Shown here: piece by piece, positions 26,816-39,378 of the stretch
Position numbering within the stretch: the stretch's first letter is position 1
How the letters are laid out: every line of letters starts with the position of its first letter
DNA from: Neolewinella litorea
Lineage (GTDB): Bacteria; Bacteroidota; Bacteroidia; Chitinophagales; Saprospiraceae
Assembly: GCF_004803465.1 (NCBI RefSeq)
Contig: NZ_SRSF01000012.1
Location: 1 to 64,000 of the forward strand
DNA: 64,000 bases
Direction of reading: 5' to 3'
Translations under genes and position numbers: made by a program
Notes under the pieces: model-generated
The model's input: the letters and a program-made list of their open reading frames with translations, nothing else
Told to the model about the DNA's origin: nothing
Databases searched by the model: none

Positions 26816-26850
26816 AAAAAGCCCCCCGACAATCAAATTGTCGGGGGGCT
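26816..26850 (-). terminator. Strong terminator for the membrane pyrophosphatase gene
   Basis: AGCCCCCCGACAAT (26820-26833) pairs perfectly with ATTGTCGGGGGGCT (26837-26850) around a 3-base loop. Read on the minus strand the stem is followed by five T, 64 bases beyond the hppA stop. Confidence 0.9.
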
Positions 26851-26913
26851 ACGCTGACCGGCAACTTTCGTGGTCGGGCAGTATCTGGAGCAGCGGAACG
26901 GCTGGAGCCGTCG

Positions 26914-29175
<2,262 letters not shown>

Positions 29176-29310
29176 AAAAGTGAGGAGATTAACTTGTTGT
29201 TGAAGAAAGAAGGGTTCCGTCTTCGATGACAAGCGATCTAGATGGCCGCAGGGGGCAAAACAAAAGGCAACGCCCTACGCTTCAAAAGTTCGATGATCGA
29301 AATGTGACGC

Positions 29311-29318
29311 CAAAAGTA
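29311..29318 (-). promoter_or_regulatory. Candidate -7 promoter element for the pyrophosphatase gene
   Basis: On the minus strand TACTTTTG matches TAnnTTTG, 135 bases before the ATG at 29175. No TTG at the usual -33 spacing was found. Confidence 0.4.
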
Positions 29319-29352
29319 ATGATTCTTGGCAGACATTTCCTACCGGGCCACT

Positions 29353-31416
29353 TTACCGTACAAATGCCTGCACCACCCGACCACCGGCACCGGTAATTTC
29401 GAGAAAGTACACGCCGGCCGGTAGCGCACGCACATACAGGTCGTATGTGTATAGTCCCGCAGACTGCCGTTCGGTACGGGGCGTTCCGATCTGCCGACCC
29501 GCGGCGTCGAGCACCCGCAGCCGGGTGTCCCCCGCGCTTTGCAGCCCGTACTGCACGTAGAGCCGATCGGTGACCGGGTTAGGATACACCGACAATAACC
29601 GCAGGCCCGACGGTGACCGTACCTCCGTCGACATCCGGGGCGGATCGGCCGGGGCGGGCCTGTCCTGCACCCGCTTCGGAGCGGCCGGGGCCGCGGCCCG
29701 GCCCAGTTGGTGCGTGCCGTGCTGATTGGTAAGCCCCACGTCGAATCGCTCCGGGGCCCCCGCTTCCAGGATGTTGCTGTAGTAGTAGTCCGCCTGCACC
29801 CGCTGTGGCCCCACGTCGAGCAGAAAGTAGCCGTGGCTCAGCAGGTCGACGTACTTCATGTGGGGGTTGGGGTTGCCCAGATTCACCCCCGGCGTGGGGA
29901 TGAGCGGCTGGTTGATCTGGGCCGACAGCTGCTCGGCGGGGCCCTTGCCCACCGTTTCGTCGAAGTTGGCCGAGGTGATGCTCGGGGTCAGGAATTCCAC
30001 CGCCACGGCACCCGCGGCAGTCGCCGGATCGTAGCTGGGGCTGGCCCGGTACCGGGGGATGCTGTCGAATCCCGGCAAACTGATGAAGGAGATCAGCGTC
30101 GGCGTCTTCGTTACCTCGTAGGCTACACTGGAATGGAAACTGCCGGTAAGGATTACCACATCCTCGATGTCGTTGTCTTCCAGGAAATCGATCATCTCGT
30201 TCCGCTCCGCCGGATAGCCGGCCCAGGTGTCGAGGAACATACTTTCGGTCTGGGAATACGTGCGGTCGATGGCCACCCCCGCCCATCCGATGTTGAAGGG
30301 CGAGAACATGACCTGCTGTCCGATCAGCTTCCAGCGGGCGGTCGACTGCCGCAGCTGGTCTTTCAGCCACGTTTTTTGCGGGGCCCCGAGCAGGGTACGG
30401 TCGGCTGCCTGCAGGGCCGGGTCGAGCACGTTTTCGATCTGCATTTCCCGGGCTTCGATGCGGGTGTCGAGCATGAACAGGTCCACGAGGTTGCCGTAGC
30501 TCAGCCGCCGGTAGATGCTGCCGCCCTGGGGATCGCGGATCGGGAGCCATTCGATGTAGGCCTGCCGGGCCGCGGCCTTGCGGGCCTGCCAGTCGCCCTC
30601 CCGGTTCGGCTGGTGGCCGGCGGCGCCGTCGGTGTAGCTGTTGTTGGCGTATTCGTGGTCGTCCCAGACCGCAATCAGGGGGTGCTGCTGGTGGACGTGC
30701 ATCAATTGGGTATCCAGTCGGTAGGTACTGTAGCGGGCGCGGTATTCAAAGAGGTTCACGACCTCGATGGCCGGATCCACGGGCCGCTCGTTGATGATCG
30801 AATCAGTGGCTACGCCGGGGTTGGCCGTTTCGTAGATGTAATCGCCGAGGTGCAGTACGGCGTCGAGGTCGTTGCGGGCCGCCAGGTGCCCGTAGGCGTT
30901 GAAGTAGCCGGCCTGGTAGTTGCTGCAGCTGACCACCCCGAATTTAAGCTGGTCCACGTTGGCTGCGGTCGGCGTCGTCTTCGTACGGCCGGTCAGGGAG
31001 TTGGCCCCCAGCGCCGTAAATCCGTAGTAGTAGGTGGTGCCCGCCGCCAGGCCCGTTACGTCGATTTTGACCGTATAGTCGCGCTCGGCGGTAGTGGTGA
31101 AGGAGCCGGTCTTGACGGACTGTTTGAGTTCGGTATCGCGGGCGACCACCCACGTCACTTCAATGGGCTCACCGTCGTAGGTTTCCGGGGTGACGCGCGT
31201 CCAGATGATTACCCGGTCGGCCAGCGGATCGCCCGAGGCCACGCCGTGGTAAAAGGGCTTGAGGCGTTCCTGCAGCACCTCGCCTCCGGGCGGATCGGAA
31301 GGACGACTGTTACGGTACAGCGTACTCCCGTATTCAAAATTCAGGCTTTCCTCCTGGGCGTGTGCCGCGGTGGTCACCAGCAGGAGGAAAGAAAGGGCAA
31401 GGGTGATGGTTTTCAT
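29353..31416 (-). CDS. PhoD-like alkaline phosphatase/phosphodiesterase with T9SS sorting domain
   Basis: A 687-residue exported enzyme. Signal peptide 1-20 (ending TAAHAQ), then an N-terminal PhoD Ig-like domain starting PFYHGVASGDPLADRVIIWTR. The metallophosphoesterase core follows, with FGVVSCSNYQAGYFNAYG, LHLGDYIYE and AVWDDHEYANN, and the C-terminal catalytic part has VVILTGSFHSSV. After a proline-rich linker comes a T9SS sorting domain (LLSVYPNPVTDRLYVQYG to GGRVVQAFVR). It should release phosphate from diesters outside the cell. The ATG at 31416 gives the signal peptide. It diverges from the riboswitch operon. Confidence 0.9.
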   Translation of the reverse strand: MKTITLALSFLLLVTTAAHAQEESLNFEYGSTLYRNSRPSDPPGGEVLQERLKPFYHGVASGDPLADRVIIWTRVTPETYDGEPIEVTWVVARDTELKQSVKTGSFTTTAERDYTVKIDVTGLAAGTTYYYGFTALGANSLTGRTKTTPTAANVDQLKFGVVSCSNYQAGYFNAYGHLAARNDLDAVLHLGDYIYETANPGVATDSIINERPVDPAIEVVNLFEYRARYSTYRLDTQLMHVHQQHPLIAVWDDHEYANNSYTDGAAGHQPNREGDWQARKAAARQAYIEWLPIRDPQGGSIYRRLSYGNLVDLFMLDTRIEAREMQIENVLDPALQAADRTLLGAPQKTWLKDQLRQSTARWKLIGQQVMFSPFNIGWAGVAIDRTYSQTESMFLDTWAGYPAERNEMIDFLEDNDIEDVVILTGSFHSSVAYEVTKTPTLISFISLPGFDSIPRYRASPSYDPATAAGAVAVEFLTPSITSANFDETVGKGPAEQLSAQINQPLIPTPGVNLGNPNPHMKYVDLLSHGYFLLDVGPQRVQADYYYSNILEAGAPERFDVGLTNQHGTHQLGRAAAPAAPKRVQDRPAPADPPRMSTEVRSPSGLRLLSVYPNPVTDRLYVQYGLQSAGDTRLRVLDAAGRQIGTPRTERQSAGLYTYDLYVRALPAGVYFLEITGAGGRVVQAFVR

Positions 31417-31564
31417 AGGCGAGGCATAAAGCAACCTGCCCTAAAGGTACGCTCCCCTACTCCCTTCGAAACGGTAGCTTTTCTTCGGGGGCGGGGCCGC
31501 GGGTGCCGCGTATCACCCGGGCAGGCCGTGCCCCCTGGCTCCGGCGCACACGACGCCGGACCTC

Positions 31565-31595
31565 TTGCAACTCTGCATATCGACTCTTATCTTTG
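31565..31595 (+). promoter_or_regulatory. Bacteroidota promoter of the SAM-riboswitch operon
   Basis: TTG at 31565-31567, a 20-base spacer, then TATCTTTG at 31588-31595: both boxes and the spacing match the Bacteroidota sigma-ABfr consensus (TTG, 19-20 bases, TAnnTTTG). Transcription would begin about 31602, just before the riboswitch aptamer. Confidence 0.8.
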
Positions 31596-31627
31596 CCGCC
31601 CTATCCCCGCAGCCGTGCGGGGGTCAC

Positions 31628-31738
31628 TTTATAACGAAGGGTGGAGAGATCAGGCTCTGTGAAACCCTGGCAACCACTTTCCCGATGGCTCGGGAAAAAA
31701 GGTGCCAAAGCCTGTCCCGCCGTGCGGGAGACTATAAA
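31628..31738 (+). ncRNA. SAM-I (S-box) riboswitch
   Basis: The region contains the S-box core: GTGGAGAG near 31641, GTGAAACCCTGGCAACCA near 31659, a variable stem CTTTCCCGATGGCTCGGGAAA, and GGTGCCAAAGCCTG near 31701. A P1 stem can be drawn between TTTATA (31628-31633) and TATAAA (31733-31738), with a further hairpin TCCCGCCGTGCGGGA inside. The start codon of the first gene lies 11 bases after P1, so ligand binding could block initiation; no separate terminator stem was seen. It controls a PLP decarboxylase gene followed by metY and metX. Confidence 0.87.
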
Positions 31739-31749
31739 ACCATTGTATT

Positions 31750-33291
31750 ATGCCACATGCCACCTCCGGGAGCGTTCCCGGCACTTCTCCCCTCTTTTCC
31801 GACCGCGACAGCCTGCCCGATCTATTGGCCGCCGTCCTCGAAGAGTCCACTCATTTCCTCACTACCCTCCCCCAGCGCCGCGCCGGCGCCCGTGTGCCCT
31901 TTGCGGAGCAGCTCCCGCCCACCCAATTTCGGGGCGGATTCATCCGGGGAACCCAGCTGATCTACGATCAGGAATTCGGCGAGGGCCGGGGCGCGATCGC
32001 TACCCTGCGGCACTGCATCCGCCGCTTCGACGAGGTCGTTGTCGCTTCCTCCTCCCCCCGCTACCTCGGCTACGTCACCGGCGGCGTAACCCCGGCCGCC
32101 CTGGCGGGCGACTGGCTGGCGAGCGTCTACGACCAAAATCCCCAGGGGCTAAAGTGGTTCGGCGACGCCTCCGGACGCATCGAGTACGAGACGATCCGTC
32201 TGCTGCGGGAACTCCTGGGCCTGCCGGTCGAGTTCCACGGCGGCTTCGTGACCGGCGCGACCATGAGCAACTTCACCTGCCTGGCCACCGCACGGCAGTG
32301 GGTGGGCGACCGGGAAGGGCACGATGTGGCCCGCGACGGCCTGCACCGGAAGATTCGCGTCTACGCCGCCACCCCGCATTCCTCCGCCGTCAAGGCCCTC
32401 GCCATGCTCGGTATGGGAACGGCGGCCCTGGTCCCCGTGGCTACCCTGCCGGGGCGGGAAGCCATGGATGTGGATGATCTGGCGCGGCTACTCGCCCTCC
32501 ACCCCGACGAGCCTTCCATCGTGATCGCCAGCGGGGGCACCGTCAATACCGCCGATTTCGACGATTTCCGGGCCATTGCCGCGCTGCGTGAGCAGCATCC
32601 CTTCTGGCTGCACATCGACGCGGCTTTCGGTGGATTCGCCGCCCTGCTGCCCGCGCAGGATGACCCGGCCCGCGACCAGTACCCCGGCGGTCGCCTGCAG
32701 GCGTGGGAGGAAGCCGACAGCATCACCGTAGACAACCACAAATGGCTGAACGTACCCTACGACAGTGGCACCTGGTTCGTGCGGAAGTCCCACGAGGCCC
32801 TGCAGACCGCCGCCTTCCGCAACGGCAATGCCGCTTACCTCGGCGTTGGGTCGGCGGATTACAACTACCTTAATCTGGGTCCGGAGAACAGCCGCCGCCT
32901 GCGGGCCCTGCCGGTGTGGTTCACCCTCCGGGCCTACGGTGCGGCCGGTTACCGCGACATCGTGACCCGCTGCGTGGCCGCCGCCCACGAACTGGGGGAA
33001 AAGCTGTCCGCGCACGACGATTTCGAGCTTCTGGCGCCTGTACGCCTCAACGTCGTGGCCTTCGCCCCGCGCCAGGGCGATGCACAACTCGTGCGGCAGT
33101 ACCTGCAACGCCTGAACGACAACGGCCGCTACTTCCTTTCCCCGGTCACGCTGAACGGCCGGTCCGGGCTGCGCGCGGCCTTCGTCAACTGGCAGATCTC
33201 GGACCGCGAGGTGCGCTGGCTCTTTTCCGAGCTCCAGCAAACCCTGCTCGCCGTGACTTCCCCGGCACCCGCGAACCCGCCCAAAAATTAA
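31750..33291 (+). CDS. PLP-dependent group II amino-acid decarboxylase
   Basis: A 513-residue pyridoxal-phosphate enzyme of the aromatic-L-amino-acid/glutamate/aspartate decarboxylase superfamily. The Schiff-base lysine is K331 in TVDNHKWLNVPYD; the preceding IDAAFGG supplies the PLP-nitrogen aspartate, and FVTGATMSNFTCL and YAATPHSS the cofactor-phosphate region. The substrate cannot be assigned. It is cytosolic and the first gene behind the SAM-I riboswitch, 62 bases before metY, so methionine or SAM status should control it. This linkage is unusual. Alternatives include a decarboxylase acting on a sulfur amino acid, which is inference only. Confidence 0.87.
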   Translation: MPHATSGSVPGTSPLFSDRDSLPDLLAAVLEESTHFLTTLPQRRAGARVPFAEQLPPTQFRGGFIRGTQLIYDQEFGEGRGAIATLRHCIRRFDEVVVASSSPRYLGYVTGGVTPAALAGDWLASVYDQNPQGLKWFGDASGRIEYETIRLLRELLGLPVEFHGGFVTGATMSNFTCLATARQWVGDREGHDVARDGLHRKIRVYAATPHSSAVKALAMLGMGTAALVPVATLPGREAMDVDDLARLLALHPDEPSIVIASGGTVNTADFDDFRAIAALREQHPFWLHIDAAFGGFAALLPAQDDPARDQYPGGRLQAWEEADSITVDNHKWLNVPYDSGTWFVRKSHEALQTAAFRNGNAAYLGVGSADYNYLNLGPENSRRLRALPVWFTLRAYGAAGYRDIVTRCVAAAHELGEKLSAHDDFELLAPVRLNVVAFAPRQGDAQLVRQYLQRLNDNGRYFLSPVTLNGRSGLRAAFVNWQISDREVRWLFSELQQTLLAVTSPAPANPPKN

Positions 33292-33308
33292 GCCCCAAGC
33301 CCACGTAA

Positions 33309-34640
<1,332 letters not shown>

Positions 34641-34709
34641 CCACCGGCGGTTGTTCGTCGGGGGGTGCCGTGGGGTGCCTCCCGCCGAATACCGCATTTC
34701 ATCTACGAC

Positions 34710-35189
34710 ATGACACCGGAATACTATCAGGATCAGTACCGCGTATTGCATGGCAAAATGCCCATGTTCGGATCGGGCGTGGAAGAAAGCCTGGAGCCGA
34801 TCCCGGAGGCGGACTTCCACCGCCCGGTGGGCCACCGCACCATCGCACAGTTGATCGGGCACATCGTGGCCTGGCGGCGCAACAGCGCCCTGCGTTTCCA
34901 GCGCCTGCCCAGGCCGAAGATCGAGTTGAATTCACCGGAGGACTGGCCCGACTACTCGCACAAATCGAAGGACGAGATGCTGGCCGAACTGGCGGAAACC
35001 AAAGAATTGATGCTGCAGGCGGTGGAGGCCTTCGACTACGGCACCCTCGAGGATCAGATTCACCCCGACTACTACTACCGCCAACGCCACGCCCTGGACG
35101 GGGCCGTGCAGCACGACATCTACCACCTCGGGCAGATCAACCTCATTGCCAGCATTTTGCGTTCCACGCCGGCGGAGCCGGCCCAATAA
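34710..35189 (+). CDS. DinB family protein
   Basis: A 159-residue helical-bundle protein of the DinB/YfiT metal-binding group. Histidines in HRTIAQLIGHIVAWRR and in the C-terminal HDIYHLGQINLIASIL fit the metal triad of the family. A start at 34665 is possible, but the ATG at 34710 gives the family N-terminus. DinB-type proteins include thiol-dependent S-transferases; the activity here is unknown. Its position between metY and metX (stop 11 bases before metX) suggests co-regulation with methionine synthesis. Confidence 0.82.
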   Translation: MTPEYYQDQYRVLHGKMPMFGSGVEESLEPIPEADFHRPVGHRTIAQLIGHIVAWRRNSALRFQRLPRPKIELNSPEDWPDYSHKSKDEMLAELAETKELMLQAVEAFDYGTLEDQIHPDYYYRQRHALDGAVQHDIYHLGQINLIASILRSTPAEPAQ

Positions 35190-35194
35190 TTTTG
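35187..35194 (+). promoter_or_regulatory. Candidate internal -7 element before metX
   Basis: TAATTTTG matches TAnnTTTG and overlaps the dinB stop codon, 6 bases before the TTG at 35201. It could allow leaderless metX expression independent of the upstream riboswitch. Confidence 0.35.
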
Positions 35195-35200
35195 TCCGCC

Positions 35201-36301
35201 TTGACCAAGTACCTGTACATCAACGAACCTTTCACGCTGGAAGCCGGAGCCACCCTGCCTTCCCTGACCGCGGCCTACCATACCTATGGGCAACTCAACG
35301 CGGCCCGGGACAACGTCATCTGGATTTGCCACGCCCTGACCGCCAACAGCGACTGCGAAGACTGGTGGCCGGGACTGGTGGGACGGGGGTGTACGATCGA
35401 TCCGGAGAAGTACTTCATTATCTGCGTCAATATGCTTGGCAGCTGCTACGGCAGTACCAGTCCGCTGAGCCACAACCCGAAAACGGGGCACCCCTACGGA
35501 CTGGACTTTCCGCTCATCACCACCAAGGATAATGCCCGCTTCTTTTCCCTGGTGGCCGGCCACCTCGGAATCCGGGGCATCCGGCTCCTGATGGGCGGCA
35601 GTATGGGTGGCCAGCACGCCCTGGAATGGGCCTGTATGGAGCCCGAGCGGTTCGATTTGCTGTGTGTGCTCGCGACCAATGCCCGCCACTCGGCCTGGGG
35701 TATCGCCTTCAACGAGAGCCAGCGCATGGCTTTGCGGGCGGATACCACCCTTGGCACCGACTCCCCCGGCGCCGGTAAGGCAGGGTTGGAGGCTGCGCGG
35801 GCCATTGCCATGCTCTCCTACCGTCATTACCGGACCTACGTAGGTACCCAATCGGAACAGGAAGGCGAAAAGTACGACGACTACCGGGCCAGCAGCTACC
35901 AGCGTTACCAGGGGTACAAACTGTGGAAGCGATTTGATCCCCTGTGTTACTATGCCCTCTCGCGGGGCATGGACAGCCACGACGTGGGCCGCGGCCGCGG
36001 CGGGGTGGCCAAGGCCCTGCAGCGCATCCGGGCCTCGACGCTCGTCATCAGCATTGACACCGACATTCTCTTTCCCATTGAAGAGCAGGCGGTACTGAGC
36101 CGCCACATTCAGAACAGCCGACTGGAGGTGATGCACTCCGACTACGGGCACGACGGTTTCCTGACCGAGGCGGTCAAGATCGGTGAATTTCTGAGTGATT
36201 TCCTGAGCGACCAGCTGCGCATCGATGCCTCAACGAAGCGTGCCTTTACCGACGCCCTTACCGGGCGAAAGTTTGCGGTGCCGGGATCGGAGGAGGTGTA
36301 G
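35201..36301 (+). CDS. metX: Homoserine O-acetyltransferase
   Basis: A 366-residue alpha/beta hydrolase. The nucleophile S134 sits in GGSMGGQHALEW, D is expected near ISIDTDILFP, and the catalytic H is in YGHDGFL. GCTIDPEKYFIICVNMLGSCYGSTSP is the conserved N-terminal MetX signature. It acetylates homoserine for MetY. No ATG precedes the conserved part; the TTG at 35201 is chosen, with TTG 35192 as the alternative. Its 3' end overlaps the oppositely oriented lysozyme gene by 44 bases. The longer open frame back to 34670 is antisense-like noise over dinB. Confidence 0.93.
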   Translation: MTKYLYINEPFTLEAGATLPSLTAAYHTYGQLNAARDNVIWICHALTANSDCEDWWPGLVGRGCTIDPEKYFIICVNMLGSCYGSTSPLSHNPKTGHPYGLDFPLITTKDNARFFSLVAGHLGIRGIRLLMGGSMGGQHALEWACMEPERFDLLCVLATNARHSAWGIAFNESQRMALRADTTLGTDSPGAGKAGLEAARAIAMLSYRHYRTYVGTQSEQEGEKYDDYRASSYQRYQGYKLWKRFDPLCYYALSRGMDSHDVGRGRGGVAKALQRIRASTLVISIDTDILFPIEEQAVLSRHIQNSRLEVMHSDYGHDGFLTEAVKIGEFLSDFLSDQLRIDASTKRAFTDALTGRKFAVPGSEEV

Positions 36302-37022
36302 TCAGGTATCGGCTGACGGCCAGCGGGTCGTGGTGGTTGGCGGGGTAGGGGATGCAAAGGGCGTCCAGTTGGGCTTCAGTGCCCGTAAAGACGTTGCGGT
36401 CTACCGCCCCGACGATGCCGGGGGAGGTGGCGTTGTCGGTGTACTGCCAGAACTGATAGGGACGGCCGCACACAGTGACCGGCTCCCGGTGCCCGTAGCG
36501 GGCCAGCCACAATGGGTACTCGTCGAATTGCCCGGCCAGGTGGCGGTTGTAGAAGTTGAGGCCGGTATAGAGGATCGGCTTCACGCCGTAGTGATCCTCG
36601 GCTAGGGTGAGCCATTCGCGTATGTGGGCTACGAGTTCCGTGCTGCTGAGGTTGCCACGCTTTTCGACGTCCAGGACGGGGGGAAGGTCTCCTGGTTCCA
36701 GCTTAACCAAGTCGATGAAGTTGCTGAGTTGCCGTTCGACACTGGTGTGGGGCAGGAAAAAGTGGTAGGCACCCCGGCGGAGACCCGCCCGGCCGGCTTC
36801 GGCCCAGTTGGCGCGGAAGGCCAGGTCGCGGTGGTTCCAGCCTTCGGAGGCTTTGATAAAGACGAAGTGATGGCCGGCTTCGGCTACACTATCCCAGTCT
36901 ACCACACCCTGGTACCGGCTCACGTCCAGTCCGCCTACGGCATACCGCATACTTACGTCTTCCCGGTCGCACGACAGGAGCAGACAGCACAGGCAGCCAA
37001 GAAGCGATAGGGTACGGATCAC
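36258..37022 (-). CDS. GH25 lysozyme-like lipoprotein
   Basis: A 254-residue protein with lipobox LLLSC18. The GH25 muramidase fold is evident: D33 in GLDVSRYQG, FIKASEG, GAYHFFLP, D118 and E120 in VLDVEKRG, and W-rich YQFWQYTDN with a following D. The D...D-x-E residues are the catalytic set of N-acetylmuramidases. Anchored by lipid, it probably acts in the periplasm or at the outer membrane to cut peptidoglycan. It overlaps the metX 3' end by 44 bases in convergent orientation. Confidence 0.9.
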   Translation of the reverse strand: MIRTLSLLGCLCCLLLSCDREDVSMRYAVGGLDVSRYQGVVDWDSVAEAGHHFVFIKASEGWNHRDLAFRANWAEAGRAGLRRGAYHFFLPHTSVERQLSNFIDLVKLEPGDLPPVLDVEKRGNLSSTELVAHIREWLTLAEDHYGVKPILYTGLNFYNRHLAGQFDEYPLWLARYGHREPVTVCGRPYQFWQYTDNATSPGIVGAVDRNVFTGTEAQLDALCIPYPANHHDPLAVSRYLTTPPPIPAPQTFAR

Positions 37023-37097
37023 AAGTGAGCGGGGATTAGCGAATCAGGTATCTAATCTACGAAATACGGCGAAATCGGGATGGCTCCGTCAATTATT

Positions 37098-37667
37098 TTA
37101 TTCTTCGGCCAGTACGCCGCGAATATTCCAGTTCACGGTTTCGCTGGTTATGTCGTTGAAACTGGCCCACTGGGTAGCGGTGGAAAGCAGGAGCAGATCG
37201 CCGTTGGGATCATAGGTGCGTCCCGCGTCGCAGCCTACCGAGAAGGGTTGTCCGTCGGCCAGCTCTACTTCGACGGCGAGCCACAGGCCTTCGCCGGTTA
37301 TTTCGATGCCGGGTATGAGCCGGTCTTCGATCCATTCGGTATTGCTGATGCGGCTGGTGATATCGCGGCGGTACAGTTCCGGACCGGGCGTCCGGTTATC
37401 GGGTCCTTCCCCGAATACAACGACGGTGGTTGCCAGTGGCACCTGCGTCAGGTAAAAGGTGATCCGGTCCAGGGTGCGGCCGGTATAGGGTTGAGTCTCC
37501 GAGGGCGGAAAGTACGCGGCGAAGAGGTTGCGGCCCGGCGGCAGCTGGGGGGCGGAGGCGTTTGGCCCGTCGTAATTCAGGGTGGTAATGGTGGCGGGGT
37601 CATCCGATTTACAGCCGGTTGCCAGGGTAGCGGCTGTGATCAGCAGGAGGAACAGTAGGTGTTTCAT
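37098..37667 (-). CDS. Lipoprotein of unknown function
   Basis: A 189-residue protein starting MKHLLFLLLITAATLATGC, a lipoprotein signal. The open frame to 37829 is longer, but the ATG at 37667 gives the signal. The mature part is beta-rich (LDRITFYLTQVPLATTVVVFGEGPDN, GLWLAVEVELADGQPFSVGCD), resembling the C-terminal beta-sandwich modules of Bacteroidota surface lipoproteins; no family is assigned. It is leftward and stands alone, 75 bases upstream of the lysozyme gene. Confidence 0.65.
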   Translation of the reverse strand: MKHLLFLLLITAATLATGCKSDDPATITTLNYDGPNASAPQLPPGRNLFAAYFPPSETQPYTGRTLDRITFYLTQVPLATTVVVFGEGPDNRTPGPELYRRDITSRISNTEWIEDRLIPGIEITGEGLWLAVEVELADGQPFSVGCDAGRTYDPNGDLLLLSTATQWASFNDITSETVNWNIRGVLAEE

Positions 37668-37754
37668 TGGGCGGCGCTTTGGGGAGATAAGTTCGGGATA
37701 ATGGCTTGAAGTGGCGGGGGAAGGTGGCTTAAGGTTTTGGTAATTGTTGGCTGA

Positions 37755-37955
37755 CAGACGTCGGACGTGGCAGTCCTGCCATTTTTGCAGACGTCGGACG
37801 TGCCAGGTGAATATTTTCTGATATTTCATTCATATTTGAATTGATATTCCTTTTTGGCACTTAATAATTAAGCAAAACCAGTAATTACAAGGCCCGACAA
37901 GTTGGCAGACGTCGGACGTCTGCCAACTTGTCGCTACTGACACGTCCGATGTCTG
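37755..37955. repeat. Inverted-repeat cluster upstream of the MATE gene
   Basis: The 14-base word CAGACGTCGGACGT occurs at 37755, 37788 and 37906, and a one-mismatch inverse at 37941-37955. The copy at 37906 lies in a perfect 39-base inverted repeat (two 19-base arms, 37895-37913 and 37915-37933, around one base). Between the copies is an A/T-rich stretch (37805-37885). The rest of the 37668-37981 gap is unremarkable. Confidence 0.85.
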
Positions 37956-37981
37956 CCAAGCCCCGCGCTACCTTCGCCCCC

Positions 37982-39328
37982 ATGAACCGCGAGATCCTGC
38001 GCCTGGCTATCCCCAACATCCTGAGCAACATCTCCGTGCCGCTGATCTCCAGCTTCGATACGGCCCTGATGGGCAATCTCGGCGGCACCCACATTGCGGC
38101 GGTCGGACTGGGCAGCATGGCCTTCAACTTCGTATACTGGAATTTCGGTTTCCTGCGCATGGGTACCACCGGACTCACCGCCCAAGCGTTCGGGCGGGGC
38201 AGCCTGAACGGACAGGCCCAATCCCTCCTCCGCGGGGCCGTGCTCGCACTCGGGATCGGCCTCTGCCTGGTATTGCTGCAGCAACCCCTGGTCCGTTTCA
38301 CGGAATGGCTGCTCAACATCCGCAACGACCAACTGGCCCTGGTTGAGGAGTACTTCTTCATCCGCATCCTTGCCGCGCCGGCCGCCCTGCTGCAGATGGT
38401 ACTGCTGGGCTGGTTCTTCGGGCGGCAAAATGCCGTGTGGCCCCTGATCCTGACCCTGGCCGTCAACGTCGCGAACCTCGGACTGAGCTACTACTTGGTG
38501 ACCCAGGCGGAATGGGGCATCGCCGGCGTGGCCTGGGGTACGGTGGCCGCGCAGTATTTCGGACTCTTGCTGGGGATCGGGTTCCTGGTGTACGGCGGAC
38601 TGCGCAGCCGAAATTGGCCGCTTACCCGCAAGACAGCGGACCCGCGCGCCGCCGCCCCGGAAGAGGTAAGTCTGGGAGCCTTCTTCCGGATCAACCGCGA
38701 CATCTTCATCCGCACGGTGTGCCTGACGCTGAGTTTTGCGTTCTTCTACAACCGCGCAAACGCCCTCGACGTGGGTACCGCTACCGTTGCTGCCAATGTC
38801 ATCCTGCTGCAGCTGGTGAACTGGCTAAGCTACGGGGTGGACGGGTTCGCCTTCGCCGCCGAGAGTCTGGTAGGTAAGTACGCCGGTGCCGGTGACCCCG
38901 TCCGACTGCGCCGCGCCATCTGGCGGATCATGGCCTGGGGCATGGGACTGGCGGTCGTGTACGCCCTGACCTACTGGATGGGCGGGAGGTCGCTGCTGCA
39001 ATTGTTCGCACCGGAGGCCAGTGCGGCCGCCACCCTGGCTGTGACGCTGCAGTACCTGCCGGTGCTGGTGCTGTTCTGTCTGCTGGCCACGCCCTGTTAT
39101 TTGCTCGACGGGGTCTTTGTGGGACTCACCGCAGCGCGCGCCATGCGGCAGACGATGCTGCTGGCCCTGGCCGGCTACCTGGGGGCCTATTACCTGGTGG
39201 GGCAGTACTTCGGCAACTACGGATTGTGGGGCAGCCTGCTCTTCTTTATGGTGCTGCGGGCGGGCATGCAGTGGGCTTGGTGGCGGCTCGGTTGGGTATC
39301 GGAGTTACGCAGCATCGAGGCGGGTTGA
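37982..39328 (+). CDS. MATE family efflux transporter (DinF-like)
   Basis: A 448-residue protein with 12 hydrophobic segments arranged as two six-helix halves. It opens REILRLAIPNILSNISVPLIS and contains FDTALMGNLGGTHIAAVGLG, as in the NorM/DinF MATE group. MATE pumps export cationic drugs or metabolites using Na+ or H+ gradients. The ATG at 37982 sits 5 bases after a near-consensus TACCTTCG word; an upstream in-frame start at 37928 lies inside the inverted repeat. It is 50 bases from gatA. Confidence 0.88.
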   Translation: MNREILRLAIPNILSNISVPLISSFDTALMGNLGGTHIAAVGLGSMAFNFVYWNFGFLRMGTTGLTAQAFGRGSLNGQAQSLLRGAVLALGIGLCLVLLQQPLVRFTEWLLNIRNDQLALVEEYFFIRILAAPAALLQMVLLGWFFGRQNAVWPLILTLAVNVANLGLSYYLVTQAEWGIAGVAWGTVAAQYFGLLLGIGFLVYGGLRSRNWPLTRKTADPRAAAPEEVSLGAFFRINRDIFIRTVCLTLSFAFFYNRANALDVGTATVAANVILLQLVNWLSYGVDGFAFAAESLVGKYAGAGDPVRLRRAIWRIMAWGMGLAVVYALTYWMGGRSLLQLFAPEASAAATLAVTLQYLPVLVLFCLLATPCYLLDGVFVGLTAARAMRQTMLLALAGYLGAYYLVGQYFGNYGLWGSLLFFMVLRAGMQWAWWRLGWVSELRSIEAG

Positions 39329-39366
39329 AGGGGTGGCCGGATTACCGAAGTAGCGGAAGGGCCGGT

Positions 39367-39374
39367 TACCTTTG
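39367..39374 (+). promoter_or_regulatory. Candidate -7 promoter element directly before gatA
   Basis: TACCTTTG is an exact TAnnTTTG match, with the ATG only 4 bases after the G, so the transcript would have almost no leader. Confidence 0.5.
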
Positions 39375-39378
39375 CGGG

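Noticed and set aside
34670-35200. Long N-terminal extension of metX
   Set aside because: It lies in another frame over dinB with proline- and arginine-rich translation; the conserved MetX start is near 35201.
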